Shown piece by piece: positions 9,324 through 18,199 of a stretch of 64,000 nt of DNA. How positions within the stretch are numbered: the stretch's first letter is position 1; every line of letters starts with the position of its first letter. Origin of the DNA: Algoriphagus aestuariicola (GTDB lineage Bacteria; Bacteroidota; Bacteroidia; Cytophagales; Cyclobacteriaceae); contig NZ_JAFKCW010000004.1 in the NCBI RefSeq assembly GCF_017254835.1, forward strand, positions 401,266 to 465,265, read 5' to 3'. The notes below the pieces were generated by a model. It had not been told where the DNA came from. It ran no database searches and saw only the letters and a list, made by a program, of their open reading frames with translations. The translations under genes were made by a program, and so were the position numbers.

Positions 9324-9925
9324 CAGTTTCTGGCTTTGCTGAAGAATTTGCTTCGAAAACCAGCTCTGTCCTCCATCGTGTTCAAATCGTCTTCAGAAAC
9401 CCGCTTCACACTTTCTATGGTGTAAAAGGCTTTTTCGTCCACCTCTTTGACCTTGGAAATGAATTCTTTCAGGGAATCTCTCTTCATGACGGTGAACAGC
9501 AGATTGACCTTGCCATATCGCCCTTCACCGCCCACATTGGTGAATCGGTAGTTTTTTTCCTTCATAAACTCGAGCAGCTCAGGGTGTGGCGTGGGGGTGA
9601 TCACCCGTACCAGTACCCGGCCGATGGCGAGCTTTTCCTCCAAGGCCATCCCTACAAAAGTTCCTGTCGCAAACCCGCCAGCATAGGCGATGTAGGAGAT
9701 GGGATTGTCCACGTTTTGGAAGATTTGCCCGATTGCCAAGAGCCAGATCATGGCTTCAAAAAAACCCAAAACGGGAACGATTCCCTTTTTTCCGTTCATC
9801 ATAAACATGATGCGGAGCGTGTTGATCGATACGTCGCCGATTCGCGCCACAAAGATCAGAAGCGGCATCAGGACGTAATTGAGCAGGTTGTCGGAGATTC
9901 CTAGGGAGTTAAACAAGTCTTGCAT
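9323..9925 (-). CDS. UPF0316/DUF2179 membrane protein
   Basis: 200 aa. Three N-terminal hydrophobic segments (about residues 15-35, 49-66, 75-95) precede a soluble C-terminal domain containing FTNVGGEGRYGKVNLLFTVMKR, the DUF2179 pattern. The combination matches the UPF0316 (YebE/DUF5698-DUF2179) family, whose role is unknown. Its stop overlaps the start of trmN by one base; the MFS transporter gene lies 60 bp upstream on the same strand. Confidence 0.82.
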   Translation of the reverse strand: MQDLFNSLGISDNLLNYVLMPLLIFVARIGDVSINTLRIMFMMNGKKGIVPVLGFFEAMIWLLAIGQIFQNVDNPISYIAYAGGFATGTFVGMALEEKLAIGRVLVRVITPTPHPELLEFMKEKNYRFTNVGGEGRYGKVNLLFTVMKRDSLKEFISKVKEVDEKAFYTIESVKRVSEDDLNTMEDRAGFRSKFFSKARN

Positions 9926-9985
9926 GAGTGTGTAGAAGCTTGCGCAAAAATACGGGTTTTATCGTGGATGCCGGCCCTGAAAATC

Positions 9986-11152
9986 CTAGAGTATCTTTTT
10001 ATCCCGTCCTGCAGGAATGCCAAAGGCCAGGAATTGGACGGTCATCAGGAGCAAAAACCAAATCAAGAAATCCCAATTGCCAAACATGTCCATGGAAATT
10101 CCAAAAAGCAGGGGACCGAGGGCGGCGAGGATATAACCGGCCGACTGGACCATACCTGAGAGTTTTGCCGTAGTCATGTCTTCTGCCGAGCGAAGCGAAA
10201 TGAGGGTGTAGGCGATGCTTAGACTTGCTCCGCTGCCTATTCCGATGATAGTAAGCGCAACGTAGGTGACGAGCTCGTTTTCGATAAATAGCGTCCCATA
10301 GCCGAGTACATAGCCGATGCCGACAGTCAGGATTACATTTGATTGCTCACGTAGCTTGATCAAAAGACCGGGAACAAAGAAGGTTCCGATAAGTGAGATT
10401 AATTGCATGTAGGAAAGGGAAATTCCAGCCTTCACCGGAGTCATGCCCCGGGCTATCAGCATGTCCGGCAGCCAGGTGATCAGCGTAAAATACATCACTG
10501 ACTGAGCCCCCATGAAGAGCGTGACCTGCCAAGCGAGCCTCGAAGCCCATACGTTTTTGGCTGGGAGAAGCTTGGTTTGACTGGCGGATTGATGCGGCTT
10601 CAATTGGGGAATCCAAATTGCAAGCGCCAACACCATCAGGATGCTCCAAGATGCAAGAGATCCTCTCCATCCCCAGCCCAAATCGACGGCAAGAGGTACG
10701 CTCACTCCAGAGGCGATCGCGGCAAAGAGCGACATGCCCGTGGTAAGAATTGCCGTTAGAAGGCCGATCTTTTTGGGCAGGCGGGCTTTAAAAAAGGGAA
10801 TCATCAGGACATTGGCGATCACGATGCCGATGCCCGTCAAGGCGGTGCCTAAATATAGCAACTCGATGCCCCCGAGTACTCGGATCAGCACACCCACAGT
10901 CAAGAGTACAATTCCGAGAAATATGGCTTTTCCATGTCCCAGCCTCTTTCCAATCGAAGGCGCAAAAAGAGAGAAAATGGCAAATGTGAGCAGGGATAGC
11001 GTCGTCAGAAACCCCGCCAGCCCATTGGAAATCCCCAAGTCCTCCCGAATAAAAGGGATCAGCGGTCCGACAGATGCGATGGAAGTCCTCAGGTTGATGG
11101 ACACCAGGATGATGCCGAGGATGAGGACCGCATGGCGGGAGGATTTGGACAT
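9986..11152 (-). CDS. MFS transporter, CynX/NimT type
   Basis: 388 aa, about 12 hydrophobic segments. The N-terminal block NLRTSIASVGPLIPFIREDL and the loop GKRLGHGKAIFLG fit the CynX/NimT (cyanate/nitroimidazole transporter-like) branch of the major facilitator superfamily, whose members are near 390-400 aa. The substrate cannot be inferred, as no cyanase or related gene is nearby. Confidence 0.83.
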   Translation of the reverse strand: MSKSSRHAVLILGIILVSINLRTSIASVGPLIPFIREDLGISNGLAGFLTTLSLLTFAIFSLFAPSIGKRLGHGKAIFLGIVLLTVGVLIRVLGGIELLYLGTALTGIGIVIANVLMIPFFKARLPKKIGLLTAILTTGMSLFAAIASGVSVPLAVDLGWGWRGSLASWSILMVLALAIWIPQLKPHQSASQTKLLPAKNVWASRLAWQVTLFMGAQSVMYFTLITWLPDMLIARGMTPVKAGISLSYMQLISLIGTFFVPGLLIKLREQSNVILTVGIGYVLGYGTLFIENELVTYVALTIIGIGSGASLSIAYTLISLRSAEDMTTAKLSGMVQSAGYILAALGPLLFGISMDMFGNWDFLIWFLLLMTVQFLAFGIPAGRDKKIL

Positions 11153-11232
11153 TTAGGAATTTTGATTTACGATTTGCAGCGTCGGTCCTCTGGGGATTGA
11201 ACTTTTAACTAGCTAGCCTTTACTCTAGATCG

Positions 11233-12264
11233 TTAGGCTCTTGACTCCACCAGGTCCTTCACACATTCCACCCAGATATTCTCAGAGTTTAAGCTAGGTA
11301 CCAAGTCCCATTCTTCTCCTCCCGCTTCCAGGAATTTGTCCCGGTATTCACCTGCCACTTCTACGGTAGTTTCCAGACAGTCGGCGACAAATGCCGGAGA
11401 AAATGCCAGCACCTTTTTGACGCCTTGAGCCGCTAACTCAGTGATGACTTCGTCGGTGTAAGGCTTTACCCAAGGGTCTTTGCCAAGTCTGGATTGGAAA
11501 CAATTCACGGTTTTTTCTTCAGGAATGCCCATCTCAGCTGCGATCAATCGGGTCGTCTCAAAACATTGCGCCCGATAGCAGTAGGTGTTCGAAGGGCCAT
11601 ATTTATTGCAGCAGGCACCGAGCTGGCAATATCCGCCAACTGACCCTTTGAGAATCTGCCGCTCGGGGAGCCCATGGTAAGAAAACAGGATTTTGTCGTA
11701 ATCTCTCTCTTTGATGAGAGCGTTGCCGCGCTCAGCCCATGCGGCAATGAATTGTGGATGATCCAGGAAATTGCTGATGAAAGAAAACTCAGGAATGATT
11801 TGCCAGCCTTGCGCAATTTCCATCACTTTGTCGATCACTGAGCCAGTAGAAGCTGAGGCATATTGTGGGAAAAGTGGCAAAACGATAATTTTGCCTACTT
11901 TTTCTTTTCGCAGCTCTTCCAGTCCTGATTCTATGGAGGGGCTTTGGTAGCGCATCCCGATGCTGACGACATACTTTTTGGGGTCCAGCTTTTCAGTCAG
12001 TTTTTCACGAAGGTCCACGGTGTGAAAAAGCAAGGGAGAACCTCTATCCGTCCAAAGTTTGCGGTATTCATGGGCAGACTTTGGAGCTCTAAAGGGCGCT
12101 ATGATGAAGTTGATCAGCATCCATCTGGACAAAAAAGGAATGTCGATCACCCGGGGATCCATCAGGAACTCCCGGAGATATTTTCTTACATCGCTTGTCT
12201 CCGTGCTGTCTGGAGTCCCTAGATTCACCAGCAAAACGCCGGTTTTCGCTTTATTCATCGCCAT
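11233..12264 (-). CDS. hemH: Ferrochelatase
   Basis: 343 aa. Begins TGVLLVNLGTPDS and carries LREFLMDPRVI, the catalytic-His segment SYHGLPERQ and, late in the protein, KVLAFSPAFVADCLET, all hallmarks of HemH, which inserts Fe2+ into protoporphyrin to give protoheme. A cysteine-rich insertion (GYCQLGACCNKYG plus further Cys) is present, as in many Bacteroidota ferrochelatases; I do not claim a cluster there. Start is ATG 12264 or ATG 12258, which cannot be separated by sequence alone. Confidence 0.92.
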   Translation of the reverse strand: MAMNKAKTGVLLVNLGTPDSTETSDVRKYLREFLMDPRVIDIPFLSRWMLINFIIAPFRAPKSAHEYRKLWTDRGSPLLFHTVDLREKLTEKLDPKKYVVSIGMRYQSPSIESGLEELRKEKVGKIIVLPLFPQYASASTGSVIDKVMEIAQGWQIIPEFSFISNFLDHPQFIAAWAERGNALIKERDYDKILFSYHGLPERQILKGSVGGYCQLGACCNKYGPSNTYCYRAQCFETTRLIAAEMGIPEEKTVNCFQSRLGKDPWVKPYTDEVITELAAQGVKKVLAFSPAFVADCLETTVEVAGEYRDKFLEAGGEEWDLVPSLNSENIWVECVKDLVESRA

Positions 12265-12410
12265 GGATTGCTTTCAGATTTCCTTTGGAAAGCCCAAAAA
12301 TAGCGGCTTTGTTTAAATTCTCCCGATTGATCTTTTCGAAGACCGATTGAAAGGAAAGGCGGAAAAAGATATCTTGGCGAAACGTACTGAAGAAAAACGC
12401 TATCCGGTAC

Positions 12411-13646
12411 TCAGATCTTCAGCTTTCCGGCCCATCCCATCAAAGGCCCAGAGGCGATGCTAGAGATCAGTGCCAATATCACCAAGCCGATAAAGAGCGA
12501 GTCGGAAACCAAGCCGGCATCCAAGGCAATCAGCCCTAGCACGATGTCCATGCTTCCGCGAGTACTCAAGCCGAAACCCACCACGATGGATTCCTTTCGC
12601 TTGATTCCCGCCCACCGGCCCCCTATATACGCGCCAAAATACTTCGTGAGCAAGCCGACCACGACCACCACTCCCACTATTCCTAGGTCAAAAGACTCGA
12701 TGAAGTTCACTTTCAATCCAATGCTAAGAAAGAAGATGGGAGCAAAGATGTTATTGATAAACTGGTGGAGGATTTCCTTGGCCTTTTCGGTAAGATATTC
12801 GGAATCTCCCAATGCGACGCCGATAATAAATGCTCCGAAAATCGCGTGAATGCCGATGAACTCGGTAAATGAGGCCGCCAAAAAGCAGATTGCCAAGGAG
12901 AGGGACAAGAGTCCGCCGGGCCAGGCGAGTTTCTTGTTGATCCATGGCAAAACCCGATTGATCAGACCCTTCCCGACAGTAAGCATGATCAGTGTAAAAG
13001 CGAGGGTGAGCCCTATGGTTTGCCATATTCCCAAGCCGCCTTTCCCCGATTCGGATAATGACAGGATTACCGAGAAGACTACCCAGCCCAAGACATCCAC
13101 GATCATCGCGGCAGCTATGATCAAGAGACCCGTGGAGGTCTTGAACAAGCCCAGATCCATAAGGACTCTCGCTACGACTGCCAGAGCGGTGATCGAGATG
13201 GCTAGCCCAAAGAACGTCGATGCGACTATCCTGTCATTGATGTTGACGCCCAAAAATTCGGGGAAAGCATAGGCGACGACAAATCCCGCGATGATAGGCA
13301 GTATCATGGAGGCGACGGCGATTTTCAGTGCATTTTTCCCTTGGTTCCACACCACCTGTAGCTCCACTTCCAGCCCGGCAATAAACAGCAGCAGTACGAC
13401 CGATATTTGTATAAAACCGTCCAAGGCGATGTTGGACATCTCGTGCGAACCAAACAGATACGTGTGGAAATCGGGCAGGAGCGTACCCAGTATGGTGGGA
13501 CCGATGATGATACCAGCCAATATTTCGCCCACTACGGCGGGCTGCTTGAATTTCCTTGCGAGCTCGGCAAAAGCCCTCGCCATTATCAAAAGGGTCGCTA
13601 GTTGAAGGAGAAGGTTGATGACCTCCTGGTGATTGAGTGATTCCAT
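12411..13646 (-). CDS. Cation:proton antiporter, CPA2 family
   Basis: 411 aa, roughly 11-13 membrane segments over the whole length. GEILAGIIIGPTILG, IAGLEVELQVVWNQGKNALK and the repeated inverted-topology helices are typical of Na_H_Exchanger/KefB-type proteins. No C-terminal RCK domain is present. The gene lies 6 bp downstream of the tandem universal stress protein gene, so the two form an operon. The 25117-27264 gene fuses the same two functions in one protein, suggesting that the Usp regulates or senses for this antiporter (inference). Confidence 0.87.
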   Translation of the reverse strand: MESLNHQEVINLLLQLATLLIMARAFAELARKFKQPAVVGEILAGIIIGPTILGTLLPDFHTYLFGSHEMSNIALDGFIQISVVLLLFIAGLEVELQVVWNQGKNALKIAVASMILPIIAGFVVAYAFPEFLGVNINDRIVASTFFGLAISITALAVVARVLMDLGLFKTSTGLLIIAAAMIVDVLGWVVFSVILSLSESGKGGLGIWQTIGLTLAFTLIMLTVGKGLINRVLPWINKKLAWPGGLLSLSLAICFLAASFTEFIGIHAIFGAFIIGVALGDSEYLTEKAKEILHQFINNIFAPIFFLSIGLKVNFIESFDLGIVGVVVVVGLLTKYFGAYIGGRWAGIKRKESIVVGFGLSTRGSMDIVLGLIALDAGLVSDSLFIGLVILALISSIASGPLMGWAGKLKI

Positions 13647-13652
13647 GGAGGT

Positions 13653-14486
13653 TTACTTTTTTACGATCAATAGGTTGCAGGGAAGAGTGCTGAGGATATC
13701 TTCCAGGTCATGGGGAAAGATGCGATCAAAAAAGGTCAGCCTTCGGCCATCGCCTACCACGAGGAGATCAGCATCGATTTTTTCACAAAATCGAGCCAAT
13801 TCTACTGCCCAGCGGCCACCAGTGACCTTGATGTTGATCCGCAGGCCCTTGTGGTCGAGGTCCTTCAGGATGTCTTGCACGTATTTTACTTCGTCTTGGA
13901 CGAGCAGTCTGCGGGTTTGTGAGGCTTCTTCCTCGGAGTCCTCGCTGGCCGTCCCCATCATCAGGCCATACATCTTGATTTCGTTGAGAATGGAGATCTG
14001 GCTGGAGTCAACCGTTTTGGCAAACTCCAGTCCCTGACGAATAACCAGAGGAGTCACGGGAAGCTGGGTCCCGTTGATGACCACTTTCTTGAATTCTGAT
14101 GTGGTGACTTTTGGATCAATAAGGGTCAGTACCGAGCAGTTTGCCTTGCGGATAATCTTGCGTCCTACCGAGCCGAGGTAGTACATCAGGAGTCCTTCCT
14201 CTTTTAGCGCTCCCGACACCAAGAGATCCACCTCTTCCTCCTCGCAAGCCTCCAGGATTTTTTTTACGGGCTTACCCTGCTCCTTCCACAGGATCTTGGT
14301 TGTCGTGGGATCCAAGTCCAACCGCAGAACCAAATCGTCAAGTCTTTTTGTCAGATCTTCTGTTTTTTCCCCTACGTGGATCAGGATTAGATTACTTTCA
14401 AAAAGCTCCGCCAACCTTTTGGCTTCAGAGACTAGGGCCTCCATCCGGGGAGAAAAGGCTATGGCAAGGGCTATTTTTTTGTACAT
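13653..14486 (-). CDS. Tandem-domain universal stress protein
   Basis: 277 aa from ATG 14486 (a TTG 6 bp upstream is less likely). There are two Usp repeats. The first (about 1-140) contains DLLVSGALKEEG and GSVGRKIIRKANCSVLTL; the second (about 145-277) contains DADLLVVGDGRR and ILSTLPCNLLIVKK. Each ends in the G-x(n)-S/C-V-L-x-V-type strand of the family. The second domain lacks a clean G-2x-G-9x-G(S/T) ATP loop. Encoded 6 bp upstream of a CPA2 antiporter in one operon. Confidence 0.83.
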   Translation of the reverse strand: MYKKIALAIAFSPRMEALVSEAKRLAELFESNLILIHVGEKTEDLTKRLDDLVLRLDLDPTTTKILWKEQGKPVKKILEACEEEEVDLLVSGALKEEGLLMYYLGSVGRKIIRKANCSVLTLIDPKVTTSEFKKVVINGTQLPVTPLVIRQGLEFAKTVDSSQISILNEIKMYGLMMGTASEDSEEEASQTRRLLVQDEVKYVQDILKDLDHKGLRINIKVTGGRWAVELARFCEKIDADLLVVGDGRRLTFFDRIFPHDLEDILSTLPCNLLIVKK

Positions 14487-14684
14487 GATCAAAGTCTAAC
14501 TCTGTCAAATAAGCCAATTTTTATTAATTCACCAATGTCTTTGCTCATTCGAACCACTCATCCAGTGGGGTATCCGCTTGAGCGTGATTTCTTTTTTCAA
14601 AAAAAAGCGGTCGAAAAAACCTCCGGAATTTTTCCTAAACTACCCTAGAATTCTTTATTCAGAAAAAACCCGAATCCTTACCCT

Positions 14685-16271
14685 ATGAGAAAATTCCTAC
14701 TCACTGGATTGATGCTAGGGAGTCTGCTTGGTACTGCAGTTTTTGCCCAGTCGGACTATCCCACGCTCAGTCAGATCACCCAAAGGCTCCAAAAACTGGA
14801 CGGCAACGCCTCTGTGGAGCTCACCTCCCTCACCAAGACGGAGGGTGGAAAGGACGTCTACGTGCTTAAGGTCGGCACTGAATCGGCAGACGAGAATCCG
14901 GCCATCGCGGTGGTTGGTGGCGTGGAGGGCTATCATGTCCTCAGCGTCGAGCTGGCACTGCAGTTTGCCGAGAAGCTCGTGGCCGACCATGAAGAAGCCT
15001 TGGAGAAAACCACATTTTACATTTTTCCCAACATGTCTCCTGACGCGTATGAACAATATCATGCCGCACTCAAGTACGAGCGCCGAGGTAATGCCGTGGC
15101 CGTGGACCATGATCGCGATGGCAAGCCTGGGGACAACGGCTACACCGACCTCAACGGGGACGGGATGATCACCTGGATGCGTGTGGAGGATCCCATGGGA
15201 GAATGGATTCCCTCCAAAGAAGACGAGCGGGTGCTTGTAAAAGCCGATCGCGCTAAGGGCGAAGCCGGGAAATACAGCCTCTATCGCGAGAGCAAGGACG
15301 ATGACAAAGACGGTAAATTCGCCGAGGATCTAAAGGAGGGAATTGCCTTCAACAAGTCCCTGACCTACAAGTTTCCGGTTTTTGAGCCGCTGGCCGGAGA
15401 TATTGCGGTATCGCAGAAGGAAAGCCGGGCGATGCTCGACTACCTGTTTGAGCAGTGGAATATCTTCGCATTCGTGACTTTTTCCCCGGCAAACAATCTC
15501 AGCACCCCACTAAAGTACAGCGCGGGAGATGCCAAGAAGCGGGTGATCACTTCCATTTTGGAAAAAGACCAAGCCGTCAATGCGATGGTGTCGGGGATCT
15601 ACAATGAAACCGTCAGCCAAAAGGCTTTTCAGCAAAACAACCAGGGCACTGACGGAGACTTCTTCCAGTGGGCTTATTTTCATTTTGCGAGATTGAGCTT
15701 CTCAACCCCCGGCTACTGGACACCGGAGTTTAAAGCGAAAACCAATGCCGAAGCCAACTTGCTCGCATGGTCCGACTCCCTAGGACAGGAAGTGTTTGTT
15801 CCCTGGTTGGAGGTAAAACACCCGGATTTTCCCAGTCAAAAGGTGGAAGTAGGCGGAATCAAGCCCTTCGCGGCTTCGAATCCTCCCTTTGACAAAGTGG
15901 GAGAAATCGCCGAGGAGCACACGGCGTTCATCCTGAGGCTGGCGGAAATGCAGCCGAAACTGGAGTTTCACAACCTCAAAACAGAGGACTTGGGCAATGG
16001 ACTGACTAGAATCAGCGTGGACCTGTACAACAATTCACCCCTTCCCTCACACTCGGAGATGGGCGAGAAGTCCCGATGGCTAAGAAAGATACGTATAGAC
16101 ATGGATGCCTCTGCCGACAAGCTGGTCTCGGGCGACAAGATCAAATTGGTGGATTCTCTGGGAGCCTTTGAGAAGACCTCCCTCAGCTGGATCATCCGTG
16201 GTGGCGGCAGCGTCACCTTCAAGGCGGGCGCGCCGCATGCAGGATTTGCCACCCAAACCGTAAAACTCTAA
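14685..16271 (+). CDS. M14 carboxypeptidase-like protein lacking the zinc ligands (probable pseudo-enzyme)
   Basis: 528 aa with a signal peptide (to about FAQ, residue 22). It is clearly a paralogue of the next gene: same order of a short N-domain, M14 core with SPDA block, Asp-rich loops (DHDRDG, DLNGDG, DDDKDG) and a C-terminal beta domain. Where the neighbour has HSNE, this protein has EGYH (residues 81-84), so the His and Glu ligands are exchanged. The third zinc His is replaced within the FVTFSPANN segment and the catalytic Glu region (TYSNEL in the neighbour) reads SFSTPGY. Peptidase activity is therefore unlikely; a binding or regulatory role is inference. It is 3 bp upstream of the intact paralogue. 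Confidence 0.8.
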   Translation: MRKFLLTGLMLGSLLGTAVFAQSDYPTLSQITQRLQKLDGNASVELTSLTKTEGGKDVYVLKVGTESADENPAIAVVGGVEGYHVLSVELALQFAEKLVADHEEALEKTTFYIFPNMSPDAYEQYHAALKYERRGNAVAVDHDRDGKPGDNGYTDLNGDGMITWMRVEDPMGEWIPSKEDERVLVKADRAKGEAGKYSLYRESKDDDKDGKFAEDLKEGIAFNKSLTYKFPVFEPLAGDIAVSQKESRAMLDYLFEQWNIFAFVTFSPANNLSTPLKYSAGDAKKRVITSILEKDQAVNAMVSGIYNETVSQKAFQQNNQGTDGDFFQWAYFHFARLSFSTPGYWTPEFKAKTNAEANLLAWSDSLGQEVFVPWLEVKHPDFPSQKVEVGGIKPFAASNPPFDKVGEIAEEHTAFILRLAEMQPKLEFHNLKTEDLGNGLTRISVDLYNNSPLPSHSEMGEKSRWLRKIRIDMDASADKLVSGDKIKLVDSLGAFEKTSLSWIIRGGGSVTFKAGAPHAGFATQTVKL

Positions 16272-16274
16272 GCC

Positions 16275-18023
16275 ATGAAAACTATGAAAACCAAAAATCT
16301 GATCGTAGCCCTGGCTTTGGGAGCATTGAGTTTGGGCAGCTTTGAAGCAACTGCCCAACAAGAAAACTACTTCCGTGCCATTGGTACGCCCCATAAGCCC
16401 AAAGTGGAGATCGCCTGGAACCGCTACTACAGTGCGGAAGGTCTTTGGGACTGGATGAAAAAAATCGCAGCTGCACATCCAGACTTGGCCAAGGTGGAGG
16501 CTATCGGAAAATCCGTCGAGGGTCGGGACATCCTGACGCTGACGATCACGGACTTTTCTACCGGAAAAGACACCGACAAACCAGCCATGTGGATAGATGG
16601 GAATATCCACTCCAACGAAGTGCAGGGGGCTGAGTTTTCCCTCTATGTGGCCTGGTACCTTACCGAGATGCACGCGGACAACGAATTTGTCAAACAACTG
16701 CTCAAGGACAAGACCTTCTACATTACCCCTACGATCAATCCAGACGCGAGAAACAATTTCTTCAAAGAGCCAAACAACGCCAATACCCCAAGGTCTGGGA
16801 TGATGGTTTTGGACAATGACGGAGACGGGATGGCAGGAGAGGACCGAATGGACGATCTGGACGGGGACGGACACATCACGATGATGATTCGCAAGTCGCC
16901 GACGGGAAGATACATCAAGGACCCGCTGGACCCAAGAAGGCTGATGGCAGTAGGCCCCAGCCAGGTAGGGGAATATGAGATTCTCGGCCAGGAGGGAACT
17001 GACAACGACGGTGACGGCCAAGTCAATGACGATGGCGTGGGCTATTACGATCCGAACAGGGATTGGGGATGGAACTGGCAGCCGGACTATATCCAGCGGG
17101 GAGCGCTCAAGTATCCGTTTACGCTACCGGAAAACCGCTCCGTGATGGAATTTGTCATGAAGCACCCCAATATCGCAGGTGCGCAGAGCTTCCATAATTC
17201 AGGCGGGATGATCCTTCGTGGTCCTGGAGCCGAGGAGGACGTCAACACCTACAATCAGGACGATATCCGCATCTATGACGCCATCGGCAAAAAGGGCGAG
17301 GAGATGATCCCCGGCTATCGTTACTTGACCGTGTACAAGGATCTTTATTCTGTATTTGGCGGTGAGTTGGATTGGTTTTATGGGAATCGTGGGGTATTCA
17401 CTTATTCTAACGAGTTGATGGTTTCCTATCTGTATTTTCATCAGCAATCTGGTGGCCGTGGTAGCCAAGACGAGCAATTCAAAGTAGACGAGCTGCTGAC
17501 CTTTGGGGATGCCTATGTGAATTATAAAGAATTCACGCATCCGCAGTTTGGTACGGTGGAGATCGGTGGATTCAAGAAGACCTTTGGCCGTGCTCATCCT
17601 GGATTTCTGCTAGAGCAGGATGCCCACCGAAATGCCGCTTTTACCATCTACCATGCCTATCACACCCCAAAGCTTTCGATACTGGACGTGAAGGAGGAGG
17701 ATCTCGGAGGCGGACTGAAAGCGATCACGGCGACTGTCTTCAACGAGCGTCTGATGCCCACCCATGCTAGCCAAGATCTTAAATACAAGATTGAAAGACC
17801 TGACTACGTCACGATCTCCGGTGCCAAAGTGGTGGCGGGATTTGTTGTGGAAGATGAGGATATGAAAAAATTCAAAGAGCAGAAATTTTCTCCAGAAAAG
17901 ATCGCGGTGGAAAATGTGCCTGGAATGGGAGCAGTAAAAGTGAAATGGATCGTATCATCCGGCTCCAGCTATAGTATCACGGTCGATTCCGCCAAAGGCG
18001 GCAAAGCCAGCTGGAAAAAATAA
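16275..18023 (+). CDS. Secreted M14-family zinc carboxypeptidase
   Basis: 582 aa, signal peptide to about residue 28 (ending ATAQ); ATG 16284 is an alternative start. Zinc site is intact: H112 and E115 in GNIHSNEVQG, H307 in SFHNSGG; R315 is a candidate substrate arginine and E380 in FTYSNELM fits the catalytic glutamate. Between the first ligands and H307 are three Asp-rich loops (DNDGDGMAGED, DLDGDGH, DNDGDGQVNDDG) that resemble calcium-binding insertions. C-terminal beta-sandwich from about 455. Probably removes C-terminal residues from peptides outside the cytoplasm. Cotranscribed with the upstream degenerate paralogue; a strong terminator follows. Confidence 0.88.
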   Translation: MKTMKTKNLIVALALGALSLGSFEATAQQENYFRAIGTPHKPKVEIAWNRYYSAEGLWDWMKKIAAAHPDLAKVEAIGKSVEGRDILTLTITDFSTGKDTDKPAMWIDGNIHSNEVQGAEFSLYVAWYLTEMHADNEFVKQLLKDKTFYITPTINPDARNNFFKEPNNANTPRSGMMVLDNDGDGMAGEDRMDDLDGDGHITMMIRKSPTGRYIKDPLDPRRLMAVGPSQVGEYEILGQEGTDNDGDGQVNDDGVGYYDPNRDWGWNWQPDYIQRGALKYPFTLPENRSVMEFVMKHPNIAGAQSFHNSGGMILRGPGAEEDVNTYNQDDIRIYDAIGKKGEEMIPGYRYLTVYKDLYSVFGGELDWFYGNRGVFTYSNELMVSYLYFHQQSGGRGSQDEQFKVDELLTFGDAYVNYKEFTHPQFGTVEIGGFKKTFGRAHPGFLLEQDAHRNAAFTIYHAYHTPKLSILDVKEEDLGGGLKAITATVFNERLMPTHASQDLKYKIERPDYVTISGAKVVAGFVVEDEDMKKFKEQKFSPEKIAVENVPGMGAVKVKWIVSSGSSYSITVDSAKGGKASWKK

Positions 18024-18083
18024 AAACAGTTGGCGAGAATTTGAAAATGCAAATGTCCCAACACGGACGGTGAAATTTGTTGG

Positions 18084-18120
18084 TCCCCGGTTCTGAAATT
18101 CAGGATCGGGGATTTTTTTT
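18084..18120 (+). terminator. Intrinsic terminator of the M14 pair
   Basis: Stem CCCCGGTTCTG / CAGGATCGGGG (11 bp including two G-T pairs) with an AAATT loop, followed by eight T. It lies 60 bp beyond the stop codon at 18023 and before the methyltransferase gene. Confidence 0.85.
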
Positions 18121-18199
18121 GATCGGGAAATGGTACCTTATAGAGAATTGAAAATCAAATCCTTAAAAAAAAACCTGACTAACCCCAAATAATCCCAAC

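Noticed and set aside
16080-17021. 313-aa open frame antisense to the M14 genes
   Set aside because: Lies entirely over well-supported coding sequence and has no family pattern; typical shadow of GC-rich codons.
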